From NCBI GenBank assembly GCA_026214975.1, contig CM047806.1, positions 79,593,599 to 79,657,598 on the forward strand: a stretch of DNA of 64,000 nt. The letters are read 5' to 3'. This DNA comes from Gentiana macrophylla (taxonomy: Eukaryota > Streptophyta > Magnoliopsida > Gentianales > Gentianaceae). The notes under the pieces were generated by a model. It saw only the letters and a program-made list of their open reading frames with translations. It was not told the DNA's origin and made no database searches. The position numbers and the translations under genes are program-made. Below are positions 12,947-25,195 of the stretch, one piece after another (positions within the stretch are counted from its first letter, which is position 1; each line of letters starts with the position of its first letter).

Positions 12947-13500
12947 GATTGGTGAATATTTCGATCGGCTAATTAATATTGAAGCAACTTCTGGTTTCTT
13001 TTATGAATAATTAGCAAACCCATTAACTAGGGTTTAAGATATTTTATTTATAGATTAGATACGGGGTACCAACGGTCCATTTCAGTGGTTTATTTTTCGC
13101 ATTTATTTTATTATGTGATTATTTATGTGATATAACCATGTCATGCATCATATTCATGAATTCCACTCCTAGCATATGCATACATGTAAAAAATTAATAT
13201 TGACATTAATTAGACATGTATGAACACGATAATTAATTTATATTAATAATAAATTATATTAATTAAAGGAAACAGAATTTTATCGGGATATAAAATTCAC
13301 ATGGTAAATTTAATTTTGGGATCTAAAAATCATTCTTGGATTTTAATTATGCAGTGACTACATAAAAGAATTTTTGAAAAATTGGAAAATCCGGAAAAGT
13401 TGGACACCGAATGACCAAAAGGTTCGAAAATTGGTTCGGGCGGTCAACAGGGCTTCGGCTCGACTCGACTTGTCCGTCCAAGTGCGGGATTAGCCACGGG

Positions 13501-13702
13501 GTCCGGCAAGGTCAAGCTATCTGGCGAGCTGAGGCTCAATGGGGCAACCTTAGCCCGATTTTCAACCCAGCACCCGCACACGTGCGACGTTAGCGTCGGA
13601 GGTCCGGCAAAGTCAAGCTATCCGGCGAGTTTCGGCTCAATGGGGCAGCCTTAGCCCGATTCATCCAGCAGTCGTATATGAACCAACGAAGAGGACGGGT
13701 CG
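13501..13702 (+). repeat. ~101 bp imperfect tandem duplication in leader
   Basis: GTCCGGCAAGGTCAAGCTAT at 13501 recurs at 13602 with one change. TCAATGGGGCA and CTTAGCCCGATT follow in both. The second copia element has a single copy at about 63340. The GC-rich block is unlike the surrounding AT-rich DNA and gives rise to short false ORFs. Confidence 0.75.
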
Positions 13703-13783
13703 GCTTAGCCAATCCCGACACCGTTTGGTGAACTCGGTTAAAGCTCAGCCAGGGTTTAATTCCGATAAGTTGGTGATTGCTTT

Positions 13784-14260
13784 TCAAGATTCATTGTTTT
13801 CAAATTATTGAGATAAAATTCTACGATCCTAAAATTTTATCATGACAATATTAGGACTATAAAATTCTTTTAGTGAATTTTAATTGTGTAGTGACTACAC
13901 GAGAGAATTTCTAAATATTCGAAAAATTGAAAAATCATGAATATAGTGTCACTAGTTAGACAGTATTTGGAACCGATAAACTAGTGGGAGCTTTAAATTT
14001 TATGATTTATTGTTTTTGAATTATTAGAAAATTCATAATGTCCTAATGTATTGGGATTATAATATTCTTGGTGAATTGTAATTGTGTAGCGTATACACGA
14101 GGAATTTTAATAAATCCATAAAATTGGAAAATCGTGAATAAGTGACACTAGTTAGACGGTATTTGGAACCGATGAACTAGTGGGAGGATTAACATTAAAT
14201 ATTCATGATTTATTGTTGTTCAGATTATTAAGAAGTTCTGAAAATCCTAATAAGACTACA
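13784..14260 (+). repeat. ~196 bp imperfect leader repeat
   Basis: GTGTCACTAGTTAGACAGTA at 13946 is matched by GTGACACTAGTTAGACGGTA at 14142. The preceding TTGTGTAG(T/C)G...ACACGA and the following GATTTATTGTT...ATTAGAA blocks are also shared. A weaker earlier copy is visible from 13340. The second copia element has only one equivalent unit near 63200. Possibly duplicated packaging or structural RNA units; no function can be shown. Confidence 0.65.
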
Positions 14261-14829
14261 TAATTTTCAAAATAACGAGTGGGAGCAGGGAAGCTGACAA
14301 CCGACCCCTCGGCCTCTACTGTTGACACAAGCACCATGAGAGAATGGTGACGCCTCATGCCGCTTTTTTTTCGGCCCCCTTCGGATGGACTTCACCGCTA
14401 TCAATATTCAAGGCTTGGTTTCCGAAACGATAGGATTTTGAGTACTCGTCGGGTCACTAACCTACCATTCGGCAAAGATATTAAAGTCTACTTAAAAATC
14501 AAACATGGGGTCACACTCTATAGGGTATTTTTGGAGATATCTTGGTGAAAAGGAAGGTAATCAACAATTAAATCGGGATGTCTGATTCTCAATTAATTGT
14601 TGAGAGAGATTGTCTCAATTTAATCGTCACCTCTTTGACCTACCCGTCGGCGGCACTGTAGATGTGAGATTAAATCCTTGGAATGGTAGGATAAACTGCA
14701 TGCATGACATCACATTTATAATTCCAAAAATCATTATTTGTTGTGGTGTATAATTTGATTTATATTTCTATCATTATTTATTTTCGCAACTACATATCAT
14801 CTCAAGGTATCTAAACTGCTAAACACGTA

Positions 14830-17545
14830 AAATTGACTGATGATGACTTCGTAAAAGTGGAAAAGTAACGAGAATGTTGGACTTGTTAATCGAGAATGCA
14901 ATTAATTTTCGGTAGAGGATTCTTCTCTTGAGCCTACAAACTTAAGTGACATTGATAAGTATGTCACTTCTGTCACTCGTGTTCAACGGGAGACAGATTA
15001 AAATTAGTTCAAAGATGACGAGAATGATTTGGCATCGATCTCACCAGACATCCCACAATTCATGAGTCGTGTCTACTCAAATGAACTACTAGTTCACGGC
15101 CACTTCCTTTAAAGAAATCCAAGAATGGGAAGGTAAGTGTCTACAAGTCACCTAAACTAAATAAGTTAAAGGCTAAACTGAAATATTAATAAAAGAAAGT
15201 ATAGGATAAGGAAAGTGATTTTGGATTACTAACCTATGAATCATTTGAGACTTTCTTGATCGGGTAATCGACTCGAAAGCTAAAGTTCTTTTTTTTAGAA
15301 CAAGGTAGCTGCGCATTCATGATGAAGAGTAGACAACGGGAATTTATTTCAGCTAAAATAGTGGGAGTGATATAAGGAAATAAATTTCGGATTTTAATCC
15401 TTGAATATCAAAGAAATATAATTTTTGTTTTCAGATTCGTTGGAACAAATGGATTCACTTTCACTTCGATAATATAAATGCCTTATAGAAAGTGAATATG
15501 ACATTTGTATACGATTCTGAGACTCGGAATTTTGTCTGATAAATTCAAAAACCACTAAGTAATGCTGAAAAGGTATATGTAACTCATCATAAACTATTAA
15601 GACAAATGGTTTCCGTATTTAGATAAACGATTCTTCAGCATCTATTAATTAGTGCATATATCCTAGAGATAGGATCTGAAGACTGGCTAAGGGTGATTCC
15701 TATCTACCAGTCTAAAAACACTATCTCAAAGGAAAAATGACTAAGTAATCTTTCAATTAGGAAAGGTTAATAGAGCTAAAGAAGTATCATAGCTTGTTCA
15801 TATTGACCTTCGGGGTCTTGTGAAGGATACAAGCTAGTGGGACCTTTTGAGTAATAGACTTTTTAGTCTAATGACTACTCGAAACGCCAATTAGTTTATC
15901 TGATTATTTTGAGGAATCTCTGAAATTACTAGAGAAACGAGTATTCAATGCTGATATAAGCTATGGCATGGTTTTGTCACCAATGCTTGGGCTACCTCCG
16001 AGTGAAATGATTTCACTGAAAGGATGAACCATGGATTGCCTTATATAGTTATTGATATGCCACAATACACTGCTTCACTCAATTAAGATATTAGTTGCAA
16101 AATAACGGTTTACATTATTATGTGATACAGAGAAGTCTACCTTGAAGATGCCTATGAATTTATGGATAAAGAGTAAATAACATTTACTCCACTTCCGCAA
16201 ATAGAGGCATTTAGCACTTGTGCTTGAAGGTAGGACTGGAGATTTTGCATACACGTTCAGATGGTGACTGTTCGGGAAATATCTTAATGCAATGAGTAAT
16301 GGTTGGTTATAAGATTCTTAAGATCGGATAATGACGGTTGAACTGTCACAGCGTTTCTGAAAGAATGTTCAGATAACAACCTTAGACCTTGAAGTACATT
16401 TACACAAGAGTTCATATCTGATTTAATCAGACCACATCCAACATTGGTTGTTGGGGATTACGTTGATTACTACTACTGAACTAGAACGGAATATCAATCC
16501 ACCCAAATGCAGTGGGAGTATGGCTTATCCATTGATTCACTGTGATTATGCAGAGTTTACAGTCTACAGAGGGTGATTGATAACCTATGGTCTTTTAGAA
16601 GGACTGTATAGGATTCTGTTAAAAGAAGGTTGGTTTAAAGCCATATACCTGTAAATGGAGTTTTTGTACTCCAATTCTATTCATACTCTTATAGAACCAC
16701 ATGAGTGTCTCAGGCCCAGTGGGAGTAATTGAATCTACATGAAAAGTGTCGAATGAATGAGAAAGTTTAACTTTCAGAGCAAAGCCAAGTGGTCTAGGGG
16801 TAATTCCCTGAGAAGTAGAAAGTTCAATAGGGGTGATGCCTTGAAACTTTCTCACCACTCCACATTGCTTGACACCATGCAAAGCAGAAAGATTACCAGG
16901 GGTGATGCCCTGAAACTTTCTTGCCCAACAACGGAGATTGAATTCATTTGGAACAGAAGGGGTTTTAGCTTAAAGACAATGGAAGATTGACTGCTTATGC
17001 TTATATCCATTGGTGGATTAAAGTAAACCTTCAGGTCATTAAAATTCACATGTTTTGAAATGTGTGGGCTTGACCAAAATATTGATGAGTCTTTTGTAGA
17101 CCAGAGAATCAATATTGGTAAAGTAGTAGACGTTAGTGTTAATGAAAGGTGACACTGCAACAGTTGGAAACAACATGGGTGTGTTATCTGAAGTCAAGAA
17201 TTGACAAGCCAAATCTTTTCAGAGAAGTAGACTATATTCTTAGAATTTGATTCGGTCGAATTAATGAGAACAAGTTATGGCAGTGTCCCATCCATCTAAT
17301 TGGTTAAGATGAAAATGCATATCCGTACGCAATATTCAACGAGAGGTTTCGTACCAAACCCTCATGGATTAATTCTCTCAATATTCGAATATAGAGAAAA
17401 TAGGATAGATTCTCTTTTGGATAGAGAAAGTCAGGTTATTAAAAGTCAATAAAAGTCGAGTCTTGGATTCGGACGTTGAAATTAGTATAGTGCATCCTCA
17501 AGTACCTTTAGAGAATGAGGAGTAATATGCTTGTATATTCGTGTG
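14830..17545 (+). pseudogene. Degenerate copia gag-pol (integrase/RT remnants)
   Basis: No long frame survives. Traces in the expected order support copia pol. An integrase-like LVHIDLRGL is encoded near 15798-15824, corresponding to the family's LIHTDVCGP region. Stretches near 15960-16250 keep fragments reminiscent of the integrase C-terminal region. A KRRLVXKPYTCKW-like stretch lies near 16620-16660. Gag (about 14830-15280) is not recognisable beyond position. Around 16814 and 16883 there is a 69 bp imperfect duplication (GTAGAAAG / GCAGAAAG followed by GGGGTGATGCC). Frequent stops and frameshifts make any product non-functional. Region limits are approximate. Confidence 0.6.
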
Positions 17546-17960
17546 CATACCTGATTATTGTTGACTATACTGATTCTGACTTACAGTCGGATTAAGGATG
17601 ATCGTGAATCGATCTCAGGTTCAGTGTTTACTCATTATGATGGAGCTACAGTCTGGAGCAATCCAGCACTGCCAATTTGACTCTGTTAGTCGAATACATA
17701 GCAGCTTTTGGAGCAGCTAAAGATGCAGTGTGGCTTGAGAATTTTTTTGTTGGATCGGGAAGTGATTCCAGGTCTCAATAAGCCGATACCATTTTCTTGT
17801 GAAAACAGTTGAGAGGTAGCTCATGCAACTATTCTTCGCAATCACAAGAGGTCAAAAGCATATTGAAAGTAAATACCACCTTGTCAGATAGATCGTGTAG
17901 AGAGGCGACGTTTCGGTCTAAAGATCGCCTTGAAACCGACAATCTGCTGATCAGTTTAAC
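17546..17960 (+). pseudogene. Degenerate copia RNase H domain
   Basis: The best-preserved part of pol. Translating across indels gives YTDSD, then FTHYDGATVWS, VEYIAAFGAAKDAVWLENF, and a run through GVIPGLNKPIP, HATILRNHKRSKHIESKYH and RGDVSV-like residues. These match the copia RNase H order (D of the TDSD motif, EAEYIAA, NxxAI region, RSKHIxxxYH). The catalytic block is broken by stops and at least one frameshift between the EYIAA and GVIPG segments. The tail near 17930-17990 keeps the LADxxTK-like end of pol. It lies directly upstream of the polypurine tract. Confidence 0.75.
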
Positions 17961-18087
17961 CAAGTCGCTTGGCATCTAATGTCACTGATAAGCGCTCGGC
18001 GGGTATGAAATTGGGATATGTGTCTCATCTGCTTTAGAGAAAGTGGGAGAATGTTGTGGATAGATAGAATAAGGGTGTGGTGCTCTA

Positions 18088-18186
18088 AAAACAATCATTG
18101 CTTGTCTTTACGGGCAAGTGGGAGATTGTTAGATATAGTGTGCCCGAAAGACAATTGTTGCTTGTCCTTACGGGCAAGTGGGAGAT
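18088..18186 (+). repeat. Duplicated polypurine tract / LTR-start unit
   Basis: GGGCAAGTGGGAGATTGTT occurs at about 18111-18129 and again at about 18171-18189, a 60 bp period. The stretch between them starts like an LTR (TGTTAGATATAGTG then CCCGAAAGACAATTG) and returns to the PPT. The second PPT abuts the 3' LTR. It looks like a small tandem duplication spanning the PPT and the first ~30 bases of the LTR. Confidence 0.75.
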
Positions 18187-19039
18187 TGTTTGAAGTAACG
18201 CCTGAAACACAATTTATGTAATTGTTTTTATAATTAATAAAAGGCAGATTTATTCTCATCTTATTACTTGCTTCGTGCTTGTGAGTAATACACTACTGAA
18301 AACCCCAAGTCGTATCAAATGTAGCCATATAACTTCGTGTGTGTCACACATGAGGATTAAGCATATGATGATACACTTGAAATATTAGTCCGTGGTGAAC
18401 TTAATCAAAGTATGGGGTCTATTGATAAACCACCATTAATGCGGCTAGAACACTTTATGTTATGACCGTCTTATCCGGACTGTCGACATTGGTTGTCTAA
18501 GTGGGGCGTTTATATATGATGAAAGTCATATATAGATTGGACCGATTTAATCTGAGTTTCATATAATTAGTGATTGAGAAATCTTATTAAATCACAAGAT
18601 GATCATATATGGATTAACCTTAATCTGAAGTGATTCTGACTCTACTTGTTTGAGGATAGGGTTTGATGTGTTCATTAAGGATCGCTAAGAGAGTGCGGTC
18701 CGAATCACTTTCACGTTCACTACAAGAAAAAGGTCTTTTAGTGACGAAATTCAATGACGGGTGGTAAATCCCGTCACTAGATGATACTTATAATGAGAAA
18801 AAATTATTTTAATATTAAAAAAGTCATTCTTAGTGACCATGATTTGTATCCCGTCATTAGTAATCATAAATCCCGTCATTACGAACAAGTTAATAAAAAA
18901 CCCTCATTATTATTATTTTTAACTTTTTCTTAGGCTTATGTATTACACTTATTATTGTTGTTTACCATTTTAATTACATTTTTTTATATCAAAACTCATT
19001 ACAATTATTTAGAAGGTCAATTTACGTTTACACAACAAA

Positions 19040-19545
19040 TCTAACCTAACCCATTTCCTTCAGCCGCTCTCTGCATCTTCTACCTTCCTCACTCACATCT
19101 GTCGTTCGCCACTGCTCTCCACCGCTCGTCGTTTGCCGCTGCTCTCCGCCGCTCGTCGCCGGCTTCTAATCGATTGTAGCTTTAACAATCCAATCATTGG
19201 TAAGTATTTCTTTCCTTTAGATTTCTATCGAACCTAATCTTTTGGTAGATCGATGGATTGGGCTAAGGCTTTAGCCATTTATGCTAATCGTATACTTTTG
19301 ACTGGAATTAGTGAATGGATTCTTAATTGCTTCGACCATCCACCTTCTTCACTCGCCGCTTGCTGGTTGCCTCTCGGTACTTGTTACTACAACATTCCAA
19401 TCAATGGTATTTCTTTCCTTCAGTTGTCTATTTGACCTAACCCATTTTATAGATCGATTTAAATCCAATTGACAGATCGATTTAAATGGTTTGGATTAAG
19501 GCTCTGAGCATTATATATTAGTTGTATAATTTTGACAGACATAGA
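19040..19545 (+). repeat. Internal direct repeat in CACTA with exon-like start
   Basis: A C/T-rich stretch (19050-19180) with CTCTCC, CCGCTCGTCG and GCCGCTGCTCTCC is followed by AATCATTGGTAAGTATTTC, a good match to a plant 5' splice donor at 19200. A related unit follows about 200 bp on: AACATTCCAATCAATGGTAT at about 19391, then CTTTCCTT, GATCGAT and GGATTAAGGCT(C/T). It looks like an untranslated first exon and intron start, duplicated once. Whether this is element promoter/leader or captured host sequence cannot be decided here. Confidence 0.45.
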
Positions 19546-19566
19546 AACACACACACGTATGTATAA

Positions 19567-19568
<2 letters not shown>

Positions 19569-19657
<89 letters not shown>
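19569..19657. repeat. (AT)n microsatellite
   Basis: A nearly pure AT dinucleotide tract interrupted by ACATACAT near 19597-19604. It produces a false tyrosine/isoleucine ORF on the minus strand. It lies inside the CACTA element. Confidence 0.97.
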
Positions 19658-19662
<5 letters not shown>

Positions 19663-19699
19663 TATCAACAATCTATAGTGAAAGTTCTTTGATTGCATG

Positions 19700-22600
19700 T
19701 GTACACGGTTTAACCAAGATATTGTATAATTATGGCTCTGAGTTTCGTATACTCTTGCCTAGCACCTTTACATATGGTCATAAGCACATTTTTGGATAAT
19801 AGTTATTGCAAGTAACAATAGTTTTTTCTATTTTATATGATCTATGTTTGTGATTTTCTACCTTATCGCTTCAGTGTTAGTTAAATGAAATTGACGACAC
19901 TTTTATGATAGTTTTTCAGTACGGCTCTGTTTTCTTATTCATTCTTTTATATGATAGATAGAGTTGATAGGCATTTGAAAGTTGCTGAATGTATTGCTTC
20001 TAGATTACTTCATGAAATGGGAAAGGATGGTAAGCTCATAGGTGTAACTTATCTCTAACCTCAATGTTTTTTTCCTTTTCATTTAGCTGGAAGGAGTGGC
20101 TACCATGATAATGTAATATGGGATGTCATGGATATTTAATTTGTGGTTCAAGTGATTCTAAGTATCACTGAATGATTCTGTGGTTATATTAAGCTAGTGT
20201 ACTCATGACCATATAGTTAAAATGACAGTTTTGGATGCTTGTAATGCTAATCACATTTAATATTACAAATTCAATGAACTTGTATACACTTTTCCCAGAT
20301 GACTAATTTTTTATAAAACACCATCACAATGGTAGAATTTTTATTGAACTCATTTTTGTTTACGGCATAACTGCTTAACAAGTACTACTCATCACTCTAG
20401 GTATCATATGTGATAAAATAGCTTACAAGGTAAACTTGTTTTTTTGTCTAACCAACTTTTCTCTTAGTTAATCAATTATATTATAACTTATAAGCTATGT
20501 GAACATTCATTTGTAGTAACAAAGATGTAAGGTGGCCAGAATTACATGTTTCGACATCTGGAGACCAACTACATCCACAATATTGATATTATTCTTTGCA
20601 AAAGTATATGTCTTCATGTCTTGATTATTATGCACGCATCTGCAGGTAGGTTGCCATGTCAGTGTTTCACTTCTGGGATAGTTCTCAATTTCACTTTTGT
20701 CTTAGATAAATAGAGTGGTTGCAGAGTTTTGTAACAGCAACCGTAGGATGAAAATAGCTAATAAATTTGAAAAGTAGCAAAAAAATTCCCTTCTAAATTG
20801 TTGGGAATGTGACATTAATCATACTGATGTAATCATTAAGTTTGGACTTCTTGAAAGTTAATATATTACATTGTTCATATTAGTTGTGAATCTTTATATA
20901 TATCCATATTTTAATTGGAAATAATGAAAGATGAGGGGTAGATTTTGGACGAGGCAGTAAGGGATATCAGTTCAGCCATTCAACACTACAAATATGCTAA
21001 TCGCCGAGATAATGAATTGTATCATATTTCGAAACAATGTGCTATTTTTAATATGTTATTAGTTTCTTGTTAGTATTCATTTATCGTATTTAGTCATCCT
21101 ACACTTCTTACTTGTCAACCAGCTCAAAGTAAAGTTGATGCCGTACTTCAAATCTCGTCTTTTTTTAGAATATATTGAATATTGTTTTGAATGTTTAGAA
21201 CATGTGTTTCACTTGCTAGCTTCGTGGACCCTCTTCGAATTTTTCTTCTTTTTGTTTATACAATTTCCAAAATTTTGCTCACTGGAATTGTGCTAATTTG
21301 GCTATGCTTCTTAGCCGATGCTAATTTTTGGTTGTGGCCTTTTGATGTCTCATACATGATATTTGTGGGGTGATCATTTCCTTGTTGCTAATACATCCTT
21401 ATTTTTGTTGATGCCTTTTGGGGGTTTATTACGACCTTGCTGCTATGTCTTCGTTCGATATTTGTAAAAGAAGCTGGTGGTCTTACATGAACTCATTGCT
21501 GGCTGAGAATGTGCTTTGTGTGATTAATTCATTGGAGTTGCATGTTTTGATAAATAGATGAACAATGACTTGATTTTCTATGTCTTTCTGTTTGTTATTG
21601 GGTATGAATTTGGTGATTGTATCTTGTATGTTTAGAATGGATGTTGTGAAAATTCTTTATTTTTTAAGTAAATTAATATGTACAGACTAGGCTGTATTAT
21701 GTTTGTTAAGGCTTCCTCTTTTAACCAATCCTTTCATGCGGGGTGGTGGCTCTGTGGATTCATATCTATTTGGTAAAAACAGACCATCCAGGATGTAATG
21801 CATCTGAGAAATGTGGGGGTATTTCTTTTGGTAGTATTTTTTTTATCACTCGGTGGGTTGTGGAAGTTTATTTGATTTTTCAAATATTGATATGGTGCAT
21901 TTTCTGTACCCAACGTTTCTCTTTGGAGTTTTTACAACATTATTCAATGTTTAAGGCATTCTACATCTTTTACAAGATAAAGCTTTCTCGATTGTGTTAG
22001 CATGGATTTACTTATTAAAGGTACCTTGGTATTTGTAATATATGTGATAACCTTGGATGTAGTATAAAATCTCATGTTTTTTTTGGTAGATTAAAGCTCA
22101 ATCTATCAGCTAAATCCTTATTCCAGATTATTGGATGTTACAATTGGTTTTCTTAAATGTTTGTTTAGATGCTCACATTAACAAAGCTTCTCAAGTTTCA
22201 AGTTCTAAGAGCTAAACACCATCACCGTGGTACGAGTCTTATTTGAACTCCTTAATGTTGAAATACTGAACTTTACTTTTAGCTAGCTCCTTTATATAAG
22301 ATAACATGCTTAGGAAAGGACATTCCAGGCCATGTTTTGTTGAAATTTCTTTTAGAATTTTCAAATTGTTTTTCTTTTTGCACCATCATATTCAATCTTT
22401 TACTTGCTTGTTTGATTAAATGCTTGATTATGTTGTTTTTATGTCTTTGAGAACCTTGTTTGAAGCCTTGACATGATCTCTTCATGTTTGGTTAGGTTGT
22501 GTTTCTATGCAATCTCTTTTGAGCCTTGGTTTTAGCCTTGAACTTGTTTGTTATGTGGGTAAGTTGAGCCTTAAAGTTGCATGAAGTTCTGCCACGTTAA

Positions 22601-23400
22601 TAGCATGACGCATGTGTTATGTGCTCCGTTAAAAATAAGATTTAATATTACCTATCTCCATAATATTGTTCTGTCACTAGTCTTTGCATTTGTATGCCTG
22701 CTAGTCCAAGCTCAAGTTCTGTCTAAATGATCAGCTCTCTTTTGTTTGTCCCGACCAGATTCGGTTATGCTTTGATATTAGATATGTAAAGACTGTCTTG
22801 TTGTTTGATGAGGTTTAGGTCTATCTGCTTTGCTTTAATGCATCCAATTTTTCATTTTTATTTTCGCTTTCTGTTAAAGACCAATGTGTTGGGTCCTGGT
22901 CTGACTGAATTTGTGTTTAGCGCTTGTCTTGTTTTGTTAAGCAAGCCATGAATATGTGATTATATGTGCCAAAATGCTGTCTATTCTGCCTCTGCTTGTA
23001 TTGCTCTGTCTTGTGCTCTGTTAGAGGTTTGATCAGGTTCATGCATAGTCTGTTAAGTAGCAGTCTGTATATGATTTTTTTTTGCATCTGTCTTGTTTTA
23101 TGTCTTTGCATCAGCCTTTTCTTTGTGTGCATTTTTTTATACATATTATTATATTTTTACCTCAAGGTTCACTTGCTTATCTTATTCTAGAACAAATCAA
23201 TAATGTACACTTGATGACCATGTTCTAAAGAAAGATACTTCAAAAACATAGGTTGTGGTCAAACATTCATTTTTACACTTTCTCCAATCTGCTTGAAGTT
23301 TATGTGCTTTTCTAAGTTTCACCCTTCATAACTTTGTAATCATTAGGTGTTTGTGACGTCCATAAATTTGTTTACCTTCTTTTTTTTTGGTTATAAAGGT
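19700..23400. other. CACTA interior, no recognisable gene
   Basis: T-rich, intron-like DNA on the plus strand. Short frames at 21191-21373, 21743-22000 and 22966-23190 are hydrophobic by T-richness, lack domain motifs, and are not credited. Splice-like words are scattered (for example CTGCAGGTAGG near 20641). No transposase motif was recognised on either strand. Confidence 0.6.
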
Positions 23401-23414
23401 GGTTGTCCTTGCAG

Positions 23415-23561
23415 ATGAGCTTATTGCAAATACCTTCCGGTAAAATTATATTGAAGCTAATGATTCCTTGGATTAAGTTGTTGAGAAAATCAGATAAAAC
23501 AGATGCGGCGCGGCGATATATTTCTATGCCTCTTCAGACTGGACAAAAGCCACTGCTATAA
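23415..23561 (+). CDS. Possible captured exon, 48-residue ORF in CACTA
   Basis: An ATG directly follows a pyrimidine-rich tract ending TTGCAG, a plausible 3' splice acceptor at 23414. The frame then runs 48 residues to TAA: it starts MSLLQIPSGKIILKLMIPWI, continues with basic KLLRKSDK and AARR, and ends in MPLQTGQKPLL. Base composition is less T-rich than the flanks. With the donor-like site near 19200, it could be the coding exon of a captured or element-encoded spliced transcript. No family is recognised, and a chance ORF is quite possible. Confidence 0.25.
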   Translation: MSLLQIPSGKIILKLMIPWIKLLRKSDKTDAARRYISMPLQTGQKPLL

Positions 23562-25140
23562 GATTTGGGTTAGAAATGATTTCTTATAGGCTTGAAGTTA
23601 AGAATATCTGCTTTCTTTGATGTTGTCTGTGAACTTTCCTTCGCGTTTTCTTATTACATTTATTGTTGATGTAAGTTGAGCATATAATTAGATATTATCT
23701 TTGTTCAACTTCATTCATTTGGTTAGTATGATTTATTTTTGGATTAGGTTGTGATTAGCTATTCTACAAAATTCTGTGTAATTACCTTTACGCAATAGAC
23801 GTATTTAGTAGCAGGTTCACGATTAATGATTGGTAATTTTCTTCATAAAAGTGTATAATAAGGGTGAAAAGACACTATAATGAGGGGATATTTCGTCATT
23901 AAATCTTAATTAAATATGGCATAGCGACCCTATAATGATGAGATATCTCGTCATTAAATCATGATTTAATGAGCGGGAAATGGCCTTATAATGATGTGAT
24001 ATTTCGTCACTAGATAGTTAATTAATGAGGGGAATATGAGCATACAATGACGGGATATGTGCCCATTCAATCATGATTCAATGAGGGAATGAGTTGTTAT
24101 TAAAAATATTGTTTATTGACGGGATAATACTATACAATCAATGACGGAATTCACTTTCCTGTCACTGTTACTTTTAACTAGAGAGGCAGATATGAGAGGA
24201 CTTTTCCTGTCAATAAAAGTCTTTAATGACGGGAAACAGACAATTAATGTCGAGAATTCCCGTCATTAAAACCCGATTTTCTTGTAGTGGTTGGCACTAT
24301 TCTGGAATGAGTGAGAAGTGTGTGTCTCACAGATATGAAATTCATTCCTTCCTGTGGGAAGTAGAAAGACATTCCCCTTATTTGTTGATCCTAGAAACTG
24401 ATCGATCCGCGGAGTTCATATTGGTTATGAACTAACTGATCACTAGTGAATGGTAAATAAGGATAAGATGTATTGAAGAGGGTTTACGGAAATATTCCCG
24501 CTCCATTACGGATAGTCTATGGAGGGTTAGTTTATATGTAATGATTATATCAATGGGCACTTATCGACTCGACGTTTTGAGTATAAGTTATATCTATAAT
24601 CGATAGAGTTCAGTTTCGGATATATGGTGGCGTAATTCCGGAATTAATAAGTTGAGTAGAAATATTTTGTTCGATAAATATTTTATTCAATTTATTATAT
24701 TTCTACTTGTTATAGGTCCATTTAATTAGGGTTGGCTCCTAACACGCGAGTGTTTTCTCGTTTTATGGAACTCCTAGAGAATAAATTAAATAGTTAGTCT
24801 ATTTATTGAATATGCAATATTATTTATTTGGTAAATAATATGTAAAATAAAAAAGACATTTTTAATTAAAAAAAATGACTAAAGTGGCGCCATACATAAT
24901 GTGATATTTTGGGAAAAGAAATTTTTCTGGATTATGTCACTTGTGTAACTAATTAATTATCTATTTGTAAAATAATTAATGAAAAAATAAGAGATTGATT
25001 TTTTGGGAATTATCTCTTATTTTTGTGGCAAAAATATCTTTTTCTTATGGGAATATGTAATTGTGTTGGCAAATATCTTTTCCTTATGGGAATAGGTAAT
25101 TGTGGTGTGAAAATGATAACTTTCTTTGCTAGTTATTTTT

Positions 25141-25152
25141 CTATATAAATAG
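25141..25152 (+). promoter_or_regulatory. TATA box of copia 3' LTR
   Basis: CTATATAAATAG is followed by AGTTCCTCCCAACACA. The same start-region words follow the TATA of the second copia LTR at 61655-61667, which supports this as the LTR promoter. Confidence 0.6.
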
Positions 25153-25195
25153 AGTTCCTCCCAACACAATTCCACATCACAAATAGCGCCACAGT

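Larger units (their letters stand above)
12283..14830 (+). other. Untranslated leader of the copia element
   Basis: No credible coding frame. Several blocks match the leader of the second copia element at 61997-64000. Examples are GAGATGGATTG(A/G)GGTTG near 12403 and 62146, CCAACGGTCCAT near 13069 and 62888, GTCCGGCAAG near 13501 and 63340, and AGTGGGAGC(A/G)GGGA near 14279 and 63564. Another is TACTCGTCGGGTCACT near 14441 and 63729. Such a long conserved non-coding leader is a feature of BARE/Angela elements, where it holds packaging and dimerisation signals; no specific signal was identified here. It contains several internal duplications, listed separately. The open frames at 13411-13593 and 14357-14548 are fortuitous. 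Confidence 0.8.
18718..24289. mobile_element. CACTA (En/Spm-type) DNA transposon, probably non-autonomous
   Basis: Perfect 13-bp inverted termini CACTACAAGAAAA begin and end this 5572 bp insertion, flanked by a 3-bp target duplication GTT (18715-18717 and 24290-24292). Removing it restores the LTR word CACGTTGGCACTATTC. Subterminal regions are dense in TAATGACGGG / CCCGTCATTA-type words in both orientations (about 18730-18900 and 23870-24275), as in CACTA elements. The interior is T-rich on the plus strand and holds an (AT)n tract, a direct repeat and a possible exon, but no recognisable TPase or TnpA-like coding. It is therefore read as non-autonomous. Confidence 0.93.

Noticed and set aside
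13411..13787. Open frames on both strands in the GC-rich leader block
   Set aside because: They coincide with a 101 bp duplication in non-coding leader and are not kept in the sister element.
19459..19698. 79-residue minus-strand ORF rich in IYIYIY
   Set aside because: Simple translation of the (AT)n microsatellite.
22279..23144. Minus-strand Lys/Gln-rich ORFs as a possible transposase
   Set aside because: Complement of T-rich DNA; no catalytic motif and no counterpart in expected CACTA protein order.
21191..23190. Hydrophobic small ORFs in the CACTA interior
   Set aside because: T-rich composition alone gives Phe/Leu-rich frames; no motif, weak starts.
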